Below, in pieces: positions 33,826-41,830 of a stretch of 64,000 bases of DNA. How positions within the stretch are numbered: the stretch's first letter is position 1; every line of letters starts with the position of its first letter. The stretch covers positions 173,707-237,706 of the forward strand of contig CAVOKZ010000038.1 of NCBI GenBank assembly GCA_963696625.1, given 5' to 3'. The notes below the pieces were generated by a model. The model saw only the letters and a program-made list of their open reading frames with translations. It made no database searches and was not told where the DNA came from. Source of the DNA: JAWVFN01 sp963696625. GTDB lineage: Bacteria > Actinomycetota > Thermoleophilia > Solirubrobacterales > 70-9. The position numbers and the translations under genes are program-made.

Positions 33826-35772
33826 GTGAGTGAGGGATTGACGGAGAGCCAGGCAGCGGCCCTGCGCGAGGTCTGCGTCACCGTGGCCCCGTCGCTCGAG
33901 CACGATCCCGATCCCAACGGGCTCTGGGCCTGGGGAGCGGACAAGGGGGCGACGATTCCCGCCGTCCAGGAGGCGATCGAAGCGATTCCCGATCCGGTCG
34001 CGCGCGGCGGGCTCACCGAGCTGCTCGACGCCTTCGCCGCCCAGGGCCTCGCCGAGGCGCCCACCCAGGAGGCGCGCGAGGCGGTGCTCACCGGCATCAG
34101 CGCGAGCTCGCCCGAAGCCGCGGCCGGGGTCGGTGCGCTCGTCGGGCTCACCCTCTTCATGCACTATGGGTTGCCCGATCCCCGCAGTGGCGTCAACCCC
34201 GCCTGGGAGGCGTTCGGATTCCCCGGCCCGCCGGGACCTCCGCCGGACGTGCCCAAGCCGCTCTCGCCTGACGAGCTCGACGGCGCCGGCGAGCGGACGA
34301 TGGAGGCCGATGCGGTCGTCGTCGGCTCGGGGTCCGGCGGCGGCGTGATCGCGGCGACCCTGGCGGGCGCCGGCCTCGATGTCGTCGTGCTCGAGGCCTC
34401 CGGCTACTTCAACGAATCCGACTTCGACGGCTACGAGCTCGGCGCCTACGAGCGGATGTTCTGGCGCGGCGGCCCGCACCCGACCGCCGACGGCAACGTC
34501 TCGCTGCAGGCTGGGGCGACGCTCGGCGGCGGCACGACGGTCAACTGGACCAACTGCCTGCGCACCCGCGACTGGGTTCGCGAGGAGTGGGCGTCAGGGC
34601 ACGGGCTCGAGGGCCTCGATGGCCCCGACTACGACGCCCACCTCGACGCGGTGCTCGAGCGGATCAAGGCCAACGATCAGTGCTCGGACCGCAACGGCAC
34701 CCAGGAGCGGATGAAGGAGGGCGCCGAGAAGCTCGGCTGGAACTCCGAGGTGATCGTCCGCAATGCCGACCCGCGCAGCTACTCGGCGGAAACGGCGGGC
34801 TTCCTGGGCTTTGGCGACCGCTCGGGCTCGAAGCAGTCGGGGGACCGCACCTTCCTCGCCGACGCCGCGGGGGCGCGGGCGCGGCTCGTCGTCCGCGCCC
34901 GGGCCCAGCGCATCCTCATCGAGGGCGGCCGCGCGGCCGGGGTCGAGGCGGTCGGCCCGGCCGGCGCCAAGCTCACCGTCAGGGCGCCGCGGGTGATCGT
35001 CGCCTGCGGCGCGCTCGAGTCGCCGGCGCTGCTGCTGCGCTCGCAGATCGGCGGCCCGGCGGTCGGCAAGAACCTCCACCTGCATCCGACCTCGAGCGTG
35101 TTCGGCGTCTACGGCTCCGACCAGAAGGCGTGGATGGGCCCGCCGCAGGCATTCCTCGTCGACGAGCACGCCAACACCGGCGACGGCTACGGCTTCCTGA
35201 TCGAGGCCGCCCAGTACGCGCCGGGGCTGGTCGGCTCCGCGCTTCCCTGGCTCAACGCGGTCCAGCACCGCGAGATGCTCGAGCGCGTCCGCTTCGGCGC
35301 GACCTTCATCGGCCTCACCCGCGACCGCGGCGCGGGTGAAGTGACGATCGACGCCAACGGCGAGGCCGTCCCCTCATACGCCGTCACCGACGAGCTCGAC
35401 CTGCGCAACCTGCGCGACGGCATCGAGGCGCAGTTCCGCCTCCACGAGGCGGCCGGGGCGGAGGAGGTCTACTCGATGGCCGCGCAGCTTCCGGGCTGGA
35501 AGCGCGGCGACGACCTCGACGCCTCGATCGCGACCGCCAAGGCCGCCCACATGGGCGCCGGCGGCCAGCGCCTGTTCAGCGCCCACCAGATGGGCACCTG
35601 CCGCATGGGCGCCGACCCGAAGACCTCGGTCGCCGATCCCTGGGGCGAGCTCCACGACACCCCCGGCGTCTACATCGGCGACGGCAGCGCCTTCCCCAGC
35701 GCCTCGGGCACCAACCCGATGGTGACGATCATGGCGCTGGCGCGGCGCACGGCAAGCACGATCGTTACGTGA
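33826..35772 (+). CDS. GMC-family FAD oxidoreductase (long-chain alcohol oxidase-like)
   Basis: Flavoprotein of about 648 aa. After an N-terminal helical region of about 150 residues resembling the gluconate 2-dehydrogenase subunit-3 type comes the FAD fold VVGSGSGGGVIAATLAGAGLDVVVLEASGYF, the GGGTTVNWTN motif, and the C-terminal GMC signature (HQMGTCRMG, then GVYIGDGSAFPSASGTNPMVTIMALARR). It probably oxidises an alcohol or sterol-like compound. The GTG at 33826 follows the prfB stop by ten bases. Confidence 0.88.
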   Translation: MSEGLTESQAAALREVCVTVAPSLEHDPDPNGLWAWGADKGATIPAVQEAIEAIPDPVARGGLTELLDAFAAQGLAEAPTQEAREAVLTGISASSPEAAAGVGALVGLTLFMHYGLPDPRSGVNPAWEAFGFPGPPGPPPDVPKPLSPDELDGAGERTMEADAVVVGSGSGGGVIAATLAGAGLDVVVLEASGYFNESDFDGYELGAYERMFWRGGPHPTADGNVSLQAGATLGGGTTVNWTNCLRTRDWVREEWASGHGLEGLDGPDYDAHLDAVLERIKANDQCSDRNGTQERMKEGAEKLGWNSEVIVRNADPRSYSAETAGFLGFGDRSGSKQSGDRTFLADAAGARARLVVRARAQRILIEGGRAAGVEAVGPAGAKLTVRAPRVIVACGALESPALLLRSQIGGPAVGKNLHLHPTSSVFGVYGSDQKAWMGPPQAFLVDEHANTGDGYGFLIEAAQYAPGLVGSALPWLNAVQHREMLERVRFGATFIGLTRDRGAGEVTIDANGEAVPSYAVTDELDLRNLRDGIEAQFRLHEAAGAEEVYSMAAQLPGWKRGDDLDASIATAKAAHMGAGGQRLFSAHQMGTCRMGADPKTSVADPWGELHDTPGVYIGDGSAFPSASGTNPMVTIMALARRTASTIVT

Positions 35773-35831
35773 GGGTTTCGACCCAGACCTCCGGGTAGCG
35801 GCGTCCCTCTGGTCCCGAAGAGCGTGAGACA

Positions 35832-36104
35832 ATGCCGCTCATGGATGAGGACACGAAGCGCTTCCTTGACGGCGTGCTCACGCGGCGGGACGCGGAAATG
35901 AAGCGATATCTCGACGGACTCCTCGAACGCCACGTGACGATCACGCAAGCCATGATCGGTTCGATCGCGAAGATGGAGGCTGAGATGCAAGCCGGTTTCG
36001 CGGCTCTCCAGGCCGAGATCGCCGATCAGCGCGAGCAGATCAAGGCCAACACTGCCGCCACCTGGGCGATGCTCGACCGCTTCGGCCCTGAGCCACAGGG
36101 CTGA
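35832..36104 (+). CDS. Small coiled-coil hypothetical protein
   Basis: Not recognised. A 90-aa, strongly helical protein (repeated FLDGVLTRRDAEMKRYLDGLLERH, then KMEAEMQAGFAALQAEIADQREQIKAN) likely to form a coiled coil. ATG at 35832 or 35841. Codon use looks coding, and the stop precedes the convergent ogt gene by three bases. Confidence 0.55.
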   Translation: MPLMDEDTKRFLDGVLTRRDAEMKRYLDGLLERHVTITQAMIGSIAKMEAEMQAGFAALQAEIADQREQIKANTAATWAMLDRFGPEPQG

Positions 36105-36107
36105 GCG

Positions 36108-36728
36108 CTAGCGAAGCGAGCCCTCCATCTCGAGCAGCGACCGCTTCATCTCCGGCCCGCCGCCGTAGTTGCCAGGGTCGCCGCCCGAGCGGGTGACGCG
36201 GTGGCAGGGGACGATCAGCGGGATCGGGTTGCGCCCCAGCGCGGTGCCGGCGGCGCGGAAGGCGCGCGGGTTGCCGGCCTCGGCGGCGACCTCGCCGTAG
36301 GTCAGGGTCTTGCCGTAGGGGATCGCGTAGGTCCGCTTCAGGACCTTCTTCTGGAAGCCGTGGATCAGCTGCCAGTCGAGCGGCACGGTGAACCTCTTCA
36401 GCCGGCCCTCGAAGTAGTCGTCGAGCTCGCGCCGCACGGGGTCGAGCCTGGCCGGCAGCTCCAGCATTGCCGGCGAGATCTCCTCCGAGAGCCGCGCGAG
36501 GAAGTCGTCGGCGTCGTAGCGGGGGAGGTTGAGGCGAACGAGGCCGCGGTCGGTGGCGGCGAGCGTGATCGGGCCGAACGGCGAGTCGCTGGTCGCGTAG
36601 GCGACGTCGACCAGGCCTTCGTCTGCGGCGCGCTCGGCGAACCGGGCGGCCGCCTCCTCGGCCGCGGCGGGCGGGGCGATCGCCGCCGGGCGCAGCAGGT
36701 CTTCGGGGGTGTGGGTGTTTGCGCTCAT
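36108..36728 (-). CDS. ogt: Methylated-DNA-protein cysteine methyltransferase
   Basis: Suicide repair protein that removes O6-alkyl groups from guanine. The active site is PCHRV with Cys175; YGKTLTYGEVA and FRAAGTALGRNPIPLIV give the helix-turn-helix and arginine-finger region. 206 aa, including an N-terminal extension rich in Ala/Glu. It overlaps the stop of the ECF sigma gene by 4 bp, so it is co-transcribed with it. Confidence 0.92.
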   Translation of the reverse strand: MSANTHTPEDLLRPAAIAPPAAAEEAAARFAERAADEGLVDVAYATSDSPFGPITLAATDRGLVRLNLPRYDADDFLARLSEEISPAMLELPARLDPVRRELDDYFEGRLKRFTVPLDWQLIHGFQKKVLKRTYAIPYGKTLTYGEVAAEAGNPRAFRAAGTALGRNPIPLIVPCHRVTRSGGDPGNYGGGPEMKRSLLEMEGSLR

Positions 36729-37195
36729 GCGAGCTCCTCTCTAAGTCGTTTGACGCCCTCGTGGACGTTGCGCCGGGCGGCGGCCTCCGAGCAGTCGATC
36801 CGCTCGCCGATCTCGCGGTGGCTGAGGTCTCCGGCGAAGCGCAGCATCACCGCGCTGCGCTGCTTGTCGGGGAGGCCGGCAACCGCCTGCCACAGACCCG
36901 GGTCCGTGCCGTTGAGATCGACGGCGGGCACCGCCTGCTCGGGGACCTCCTCGGTCGGCACCGCCTCGCGCGAGCGCGAGCGGTGGTGGTCGATCGCCTT
37001 GTTGTGGGCGATCGTCAGCAGCCACGAGCGCAGGTTGCGCTGGTGCTCGAGCCGCGGATACGCTCGCAGCGCCGCCAGGAATGTCTCCTGAAAGCAATCC
37101 TCGGCGTCAACCGGGCCGACGCTCGCGATCAGGAACCCGAGAACGTCTCCGCGGTGGCGATCCAGCAGCTCCTGGAACGGGGGCAAACCATCCAT
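36725..37195 (-). CDS. ECF-type RNA polymerase sigma factor
   Basis: Protein of about 156 aa with region 2 (VDAEDCFQETFLAALRAYPRLEHQRNLRSWLLTIAHNKAIDHHRSR) and region 4 (LPDKQRSAVMLRFAGDLSHREIGERIDCSEAAARRNVHEGVKRL). The start is ATG 37195 (an alternative is ATG 37225). No anti-sigma gene is next to it; instead it is coupled to ogt, suggesting that it drives an alkylation or DNA-damage response including ogt (inference). Confidence 0.9.
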   Translation of the reverse strand: MDGLPPFQELLDRHRGDVLGFLIASVGPVDAEDCFQETFLAALRAYPRLEHQRNLRSWLLTIAHNKAIDHHRSRSREAVPTEEVPEQAVPAVDLNGTDPGLWQAVAGLPDKQRSAVMLRFAGDLSHREIGERIDCSEAAARRNVHEGVKRLREELA

Positions 37196-37245
37196 GTATC
37201 CAATTAAACGCGAGAGGCCCCGCATTCGTGAGAACCTGCCGCTCC

Positions 37246-38082
37246 ATGTCCGACCTCAGTGAACTCGTCGAGCGTGCCCTCGCCGAGGACGTCGGCACCG
37301 GCGACGTCACCGCCAGGGCGGTGGTTCCGGCCGCGGCCGAGGGGCGGGCGCATGTGATCCAGAAGCAGGCCGGGATCGTCCACGGCTACGAGATCGCGCG
37401 CGAGGCGTTCACCCAGACCGGCGCCACCTACTTCGACGTGCGCGAGCCCGAGGACGCCTGGCGCGACGACGTGCCGAAGACGCTGTTCATCGTCCACGGC
37501 GCTTCGCGTGGCCTGCTCGCCGCCGAGCGCGTCGCGCTCAACTTCATGGGCCACCTCTCCGGGATCGCGACGATGACCGCCAACTTTGTCCGCGAGGTCG
37601 AGGGCACGGGTGTCCGGATCCTCGACACGCGCAAGACCACTCCGGGGCTGCGCGACCTCGAGAAGGAGGCGGTCGCCGTCGGCGGCGGCGTCAACCACCG
37701 CATGGGCCTCTACGACGCCGTGCTGATCAAGGAGAACCACGTCGCCGCGGCCGGCGGCATCGCCCAGGCCGTGCTGGCGGCGCGCAAGGCCGGCCGCGAG
37801 GAGGTCGAGGTCGAGACCCGCAGTCTCAGCGAGGTCTCGGAGGCGGTCGCTGCCGGCGCCGACCGCATCCTGCTCGACAACATGGACCCCACCGCGATGT
37901 CGCGGGCCGTCGCCCTAGCCCGTGGCGCCACCGAGGTCCCGCTGCGGATCGAGGCGTCGGGCGGCGTCACCCTCGAGAACGTCCGCCGCGTCGCCCAGAC
38001 CGGAGTCGACGACATCTCGGTAGGCGCCCTGACGCATTCGGCGCCGGCTCTCGATCTGAGCATGCAGCTGAGGGCGGTGTAG
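37246..38082 (+). CDS. nadC: Nicotinate-nucleotide pyrophosphorylase (quinolinate phosphoribosyltransferase)
   Basis: Enzyme of de novo NAD synthesis joining quinolinate to PRPP, 278 aa. Family motifs include EDVGTGDVTARAV at the N-terminus, RILDTRKTTPGLRDLEKEAV, NHRMGLYDAVLIKENH and EASGGVTLENVRRVAQTGVDDISVGALTHS. ATG 37246 follows the usual family start; the open frame upstream covers the divergent sigma promoter region. nadA and nadB are not in the window. Confidence 0.95.
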   Translation: MSDLSELVERALAEDVGTGDVTARAVVPAAAEGRAHVIQKQAGIVHGYEIAREAFTQTGATYFDVREPEDAWRDDVPKTLFIVHGASRGLLAAERVALNFMGHLSGIATMTANFVREVEGTGVRILDTRKTTPGLRDLEKEAVAVGGGVNHRMGLYDAVLIKENHVAAAGGIAQAVLAARKAGREEVEVETRSLSEVSEAVAAGADRILLDNMDPTAMSRAVALARGATEVPLRIEASGGVTLENVRRVAQTGVDDISVGALTHSAPALDLSMQLRAV

Positions 38083-38091
38083 GGTCGGCGC

Positions 38092-38470
38092 GTGGCCATC
38101 CTCGAGAGCAGCCTGCGCAAGAAGCGCGAGGAGATCGTGGTCGAGCACATGGAGTCGGAGAACCGGCACGAGTTCGACGTCACGCTCGACACACGACGAG
38201 GGCGCGGTGATCATCGAGGGGTGGCTGCGCGGCACCCACGACGGCCCCTACCGCGGGCTGCAGCCGACCGGCAAGTCGTTCCAGTGCCGTTGTCGCGATC
38301 TTCGACTTCGAGGGCGACAAGCTCGTCTGCGAGCGCGTCTACTTCAACCCGGGCACGAACCTCGAGGCGCTCGGCATCTCCCGTAACCCGCTCAGCTTCA
38401 CCGGCAAGCTCGAGACAGTCGTCGCCCACCCGCGGACGATCGGCCGCTCGCTGATCCGCCGCGCAATCGG
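38092..38470 (+). pseudogene. Remnant of SnoaL-like (ester cyclase) protein with internal deletion and frameshift
   Basis: GTG 38092 opens RKKREEIVVEHMESENRHEFDVTLDT, the usual start of a SnoaL-like polyketide cyclase domain. The next recognisable piece, in another frame, is HDEGAVIIEGWLRGTHDGPY, and after a further shift near 38288 VVAIFDFEGDKLVCERVYF. About 50-60 residues expected between the first two pieces are missing, so this is a deletion, not only an indel. Ends are approximate. Confidence 0.7.
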
Positions 38471-38510
38471 GCCGCTGGGCCTCCGCTCCCCAGGCGAGTG
38501 TTCGCGCACT

Positions 38511-38544
38511 GAGGGGCCGGGCCGCCATCGCGTCCCGGCCCCTC
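38511..38544. terminator. Bidirectional hairpin terminator
   Basis: Perfect 11-bp stem GAGGGGCCGGG / CCCGGCCCCTC with a 12-base loop, placed between the plus-strand remnant and the convergent minus-strand secreted-protein gene. There is no long T-run. Confidence 0.7.
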
Positions 38545-38561
38545 AGACGCCGTCAGGCCGG

Positions 38562-39023
38562 CTAGTCGCTCGACTGAGCCTGGTCCTGGAGCAGCTTGGC
38601 ACCGCCAGCGACACAGAGACTGAAGGGCGTGCCCTTCTGACCCTCGACCCGGCGCTTGCTCTCGGCCTTGCAGGCCATGCGCGGATTGCTGACGTTTCCG
38701 TTGGCCAGTTTGGCCATCGCGGTCAGACAGACCGAGAACGGCGTGCCGTTCTGACCGTCGACGTGCTGCTTGCTCTCAGCGTTGCAGTACGACCCATACG
38801 CCTTTGCCTTGGCCGGCAGAGGCGCCTTGGGGCCGGGGGTTGTCGACGGAGCCTGTGAACCAGGCGTCGTCGAGGGGATGTGCTGAGTCCCCTGGTTGTC
38901 CGGGATGTGACTCGTTCCCTGATTGGCAGGGGGAATGCTGCTCGGTGGCCCGGCCGCGAGCGCGGGGGCCGCGCTCACAGTCAGGGCACCGACGACGATT
39001 GCAATCTTGCTCAGGCGATTCAT
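38562..39023 (-). CDS. Secreted protein with two 'CxAESKxxVxGQxGTPFSxC' repeats
   Basis: Protein of 153 aa with a signal peptide (MNRLSKIAIVVGALTVSAAPALA), a Pro/Ser/Thr-rich linker, and a tandem duplication: CNAESKQHVDGQNGTPFSVC followed by CKAESKRRVEGQKGTPFSLC, each continuing with a MAKL/GAKL-type ending. Each copy holds two cysteines, suggesting paired disulfides. I recall this motif in secreted Solirubrobacterales proteins, but no function is known to me. ATG 39023 follows GAGGCAGAAC. Confidence 0.75.
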   Translation of the reverse strand: MNRLSKIAIVVGALTVSAAPALAAGPPSSIPPANQGTSHIPDNQGTQHIPSTTPGSQAPSTTPGPKAPLPAKAKAYGSYCNAESKQHVDGQNGTPFSVCLTAMAKLANGNVSNPRMACKAESKRRVEGQKGTPFSLCVAGGAKLLQDQAQSSD

Positions 39024-39303
39024 GTTCTGCCTCCTTCGGCAACTGGGCGGCCTGGGTGATCAGGCCCCTGGTTTTGCGCCCCCGCCTCGCGACGGGTTTG
39101 CCTTTGTCTGAGGCACTTGCCTCGAGGGGTGAAACGTTCCTCGCTGGCAAAAGTCAGGCACTACCCAAACCGTCTGTCTGGCCCGCTCGGTTGGCCCTGA
39201 CTAATCGCGCTCGCCTGCGTTAAGTACAAAACCGACAAGTCGAGCGGGAAGTCCACAGAATTCCAGTTGGCTCAATGAAACGACTCAGCCCCCGATATGA
39301 GAA
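39024..39303. other. Divergent intergenic region
   Basis: Non-coding stretch of 280 bp between the secreted-protein gene (leftward) and the truncated sigma gene (rightward). It is less GC-rich than the genes. I see no strong palindrome or repeat; promoters for both genes must lie here, but I cannot assign -35/-10 boxes with confidence. Confidence 0.5.
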
Positions 39304-39723
39304 GTGATGGGCGCAATCACACTCCAGTCAAGGGGCGTGCCAACCGCGGCTCTGTTTCGCCTCTGGCCGGACGCGCGCTTGGTCCGCTCCGCCAGTCGCG
39401 GCGAGGAGCGCGCGTTCGCGGCGATATTCGAGCGCTACCACCAGGAGCTCTATCGCTATTGCCGCACGATCCTCGCCAGCGACGAGGATGCCAGGGACGC
39501 ACTGCAGAACACAATGGTCAAGGTTCTTCACGCCCTGCCGGGCGAGGAGCGGAAGATCGCGCTGCGACCCTGGCTCTACCGGATTGCCCACAACGAGGCG
39601 ATCTCGATGCTGCGGCGGGCTCCCCAGACGGCCGAGCTCGACGAGGAGTCCCACATCGATCGTGCCCCATCGCTGGAGGGCCAGGTCGAATCCCGCGCCC
39701 GCCTTCGGAGTCAAGTCGTCTGA
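39304..39723 (+). pseudogene. ECF sigma factor truncated by IS insertion
   Basis: Region 2 is complete (EERAFAAIFERYHQELYRYCRTILASDEDARDALQNTMVKVLHALP, then LRPWLYRIAHNEAISMLRR), but the protein stops at a TGA formed at the left end of the IS256-family element and lacks region 4. The sequence right of the element does not resume the sigma gene, so the 3' part has been lost. Confidence 0.82.
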
Positions 39724-41117
39724 AGTGGTGTAACTCCTCGTCGGGATCCTCAGGTGGTCTGTAGCTCGATCACCTCCCGTTCCTCATCGCCCTGGTCCTT
39801 AAGGACCAGGGCGAGCGATTCCTCGGAGAGGTAGCGCCGGCCGACCAGCCACTCGTCGTTCTGCTCGATCAAGAGAGCGCCGGCGAGCCGGATCGCCGAG
39901 GCGTCGTTGGGGAAGATGCCGACGACGTCTGAGCGGCGGCCGATCTCGCGGTTGACGCGCTCGAGCGGGTTGGTCGAGCGAAGCTTCGACCAGTGGGGCT
40001 CGGGGAAGCGGTAGAAAGCGATCAGGTCCTCCTCGGCCTCCTCGAGCAGCTCGGCCACCTTCGGCGCCGGCCCGCGCAGGCGCTCGATCACCTCGCCGGC
40101 CCTCTCCCGGGCAACCTCGTACGATTCGGCATTGAAGACCTCCCGCAGCGCCGCCGAGACCATGCCGCGCTGAGCCGGCCGGCAGTGGCGCAGCATGTCG
40201 CGGACGAAGTGGACGGTGCAGCGCTGCCAGGGGCAGGCCAGGATCCTGGCGATCGCCGCCTTGAGGCCCTCGTGGTGGTCTGAGACGCAGAGGCGGACCC
40301 CGGCGAGGCCGCGCTCGCGCAGGGAGCGCAGGAACTCGACCCAGAAGGGCCCCGACTCGACCTCGCCGATATCGAGGCCGATCACCTCGCGGCGGCCCGA
40401 GGAGTGGACCGCGTAGGCGATTACCAGGGCCTTCGGGTAGACGTGGCCGCGGTCTCTGACCTTGACCAGCTTGGCGTCCAGCCACAGATACGGGAACGAC
40501 TCGTCCTCCGACTCGTCCTCCAGGGGGCGGGAGCGGAAGATCTCCACCTGCTCGTCGAGCGCCCGGCAGAGCGCCGAGACCCGGTCCTTCGACATCCCAT
40601 GGATGCCCAGCTGCTCGACCAGGCGGTCGACCCTACGGGTCGAGACCCCGTTGACGTAGGCCTCCATGACCACCGCGACGATCGCCTGCTCGGAGCGCTT
40701 GCGGGGCTCCAGGAAGCTCGGGAAGTAGGCCTCGCCCGAGCGCTTGCGGGGCACGGCGAGCTCGATCTCGCCGACGCGGGTCTCCCAGGCCCGGGGGCGG
40801 TAGCCGTTTCGGTGGGTTGTTCTCTCGGGGCTTCGTTCGCCGCGGCCGGCCCCGATCTCGCCGGCGATCTCGGCCTCCATCAGCTCGCGGGCGACCATCG
40901 CCACCGCATCGCGCAGGAAGTCGGCGTGCTCGTCGATCAGGGTCTTGGCGACGACCTGCTCGGTCGTCATCCTCTGGTCCTCGGCCATCGTGGTGCTCCT
41001 TTCGTCGGATTTGAGTTGGTGCTCCTTTCCGACGAGTCTGGGGCCCGCGGTGGCCGGAACTTCTCGGCGGCTCCACGGAGCCGCCCACCGACCACTACGA
41101 ACTCGTTACACCACTTC
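39722..41117. mobile_element. IS256-family insertion sequence
   Basis: Element of about 1.4 kb bounded by 13-bp terminal inverted repeats GAAGTGGTGTAAC (39722-39734) and its complement (41105-41117), with one transposase gene. The flanks (AGTCGTCT on the left, TACCGACG on the right) show no 8-9 bp target duplication, which points to a later deletion or rearrangement next to the element. Confidence 0.85.
39750..40988 (-). CDS. IS256-family (mutator type) DDE transposase
   Basis: Full-length transposase of 412 aa. The DDE residues are recognisable: Asp in LWLDAKLVKV, Asp in CVSDHHEGLKAAI and Glu in STNPLERVNREIGRR. The family motif CPWQRCTVHFVRDML is intact. No frameshift or early stop, so the copy may still be active. 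Confidence 0.95.
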   Translation of the reverse strand: MAEDQRMTTEQVVAKTLIDEHADFLRDAVAMVARELMEAEIAGEIGAGRGERSPERTTHRNGYRPRAWETRVGEIELAVPRKRSGEAYFPSFLEPRKRSEQAIVAVVMEAYVNGVSTRRVDRLVEQLGIHGMSKDRVSALCRALDEQVEIFRSRPLEDESEDESFPYLWLDAKLVKVRDRGHVYPKALVIAYAVHSSGRREVIGLDIGEVESGPFWVEFLRSLRERGLAGVRLCVSDHHEGLKAAIARILACPWQRCTVHFVRDMLRHCRPAQRGMVSAALREVFNAESYEVARERAGEVIERLRGPAPKVAELLEEAEEDLIAFYRFPEPHWSKLRSTNPLERVNREIGRRSDVVGIFPNDASAIRLAGALLIEQNDEWLVGRRYLSEESLALVLKDQGDEEREVIELQTT

Positions 41118-41143
41118 TACCGACGTGACCACCCCAGCTGCCT

Positions 41144-41458
41144 TTGAGTCGACTCGCGCTGGCTGAGTCGGCACTCGGAGCGCCCCACGCCAGCTTCGCC
41201 GCGGAAGCCTTTTCCCCCGACGTGGCTACGCAAGGGGCGATTCTGTGCGCCCGCATCGTCGCCAACCACGCCCTTCCAGACGGGAACAAGCGCGTTGGCT
41301 TCATTGCGATGCTGGAGCTCTTCAACAGGCAAGGAATCACCTGGACGCCGCCCAAGGGTGGCCAGGATGAGATCGCGAAGGTGATCGAGGACCTCGCCGC
41401 AGGTGAGTTGAGTGAGGACGAGTTCGTGGGGTGGGTCAAGTCCCGCACCGCGCCCTAG
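41144..41458 (+). pseudogene. Doc/Fic-family toxin, N-terminally truncated
   Basis: The frame begins 27 bases right of the IS element and holds LALAESALGAPHASF and the Fic-type motif NHALPDGNKRVGF followed by the normal Doc C-terminus. About 25-30 N-terminal residues of the family are absent, and an in-frame stop lies just upstream, so the gene was cut by the IS-linked rearrangement. No Phd-like antitoxin is visible. TTG 41144 could still start a shortened product. Confidence 0.75.
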
Positions 41459-41462
41459 AAAC

Positions 41463-41505
41463 GACGACGCCCCCGACTCCGTCGAGAAAAGCCGGGGGCG
41501 TCGTC
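41463..41505. terminator. Strong hairpin terminator after the Doc remnant
   Basis: A 13-bp perfect stem, GACGACGCCCCCG (41463-41475) with its complement at 41493-41505, and a 17-base loop containing GAAAA. It begins five bases after the Doc stop codon. Confidence 0.8.
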
Positions 41506-41580
41506 TAGGCGCCTCAGGTGGGCCGGCGGCGGCGGAAATCGCCGACTCTACCCGTCAATCCTGCTGAATGAACCGGAAGC

Positions 41581-41600
41581 TTCGGGACATATTCGGGACA
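41581..41600. repeat. Direct repeat TTCGGGACA x2, 11-bp period
   Basis: TTCGGGACA at 41581-41589 and 41592-41600, about 60 bases from the 3' end of tRNA-Cys. Short direct repeats at about one helical turn near a tRNA 3' end resemble the arm-type sites of tyrosine integrases (inference). Confidence 0.5.
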
Positions 41601-41661
41601 CGCTTTGCGGTCTGCCACCAGCGCCGACGCTCAAGAGGAGGTATTTGCAGCTATTTGTCAG

Positions 41662-41732
41662 AGGCGCCTGCCGGACTCGAACCGGCGTAAACGGCTTTGC
41701 AGGCCGCTGCGTAACCACTCCGCCAAGGCGCC
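41662..41732 (-). tRNA. tRNA-Cys (GCA)
   Basis: Folded by eye as a 71-nt cloverleaf on the minus strand: acceptor stem GGCGCCT/AGGCGCC, anticodon loop CTGCAAA (anticodon GCA), T-arm GCCGG-TTCGAGT-CCGGC. CCA is not encoded. Confidence 0.93.
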
Positions 41733-41830
41733 AGGGCGGCGTCAAGCGTACCCAGAGGTCATGCCGGTGGTCGATACGGGCAACTTTGCCCGGGCGGATA
41801 TACCCTCGGCGTATTCAACGAGAGGAGAAG

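Noticed and set aside
39799..40485. Second open frame inside the IS element
   Set aside because: Arg/Pro/Gly-rich alternative frame of the transposase gene; IS256 elements carry a single ORF.
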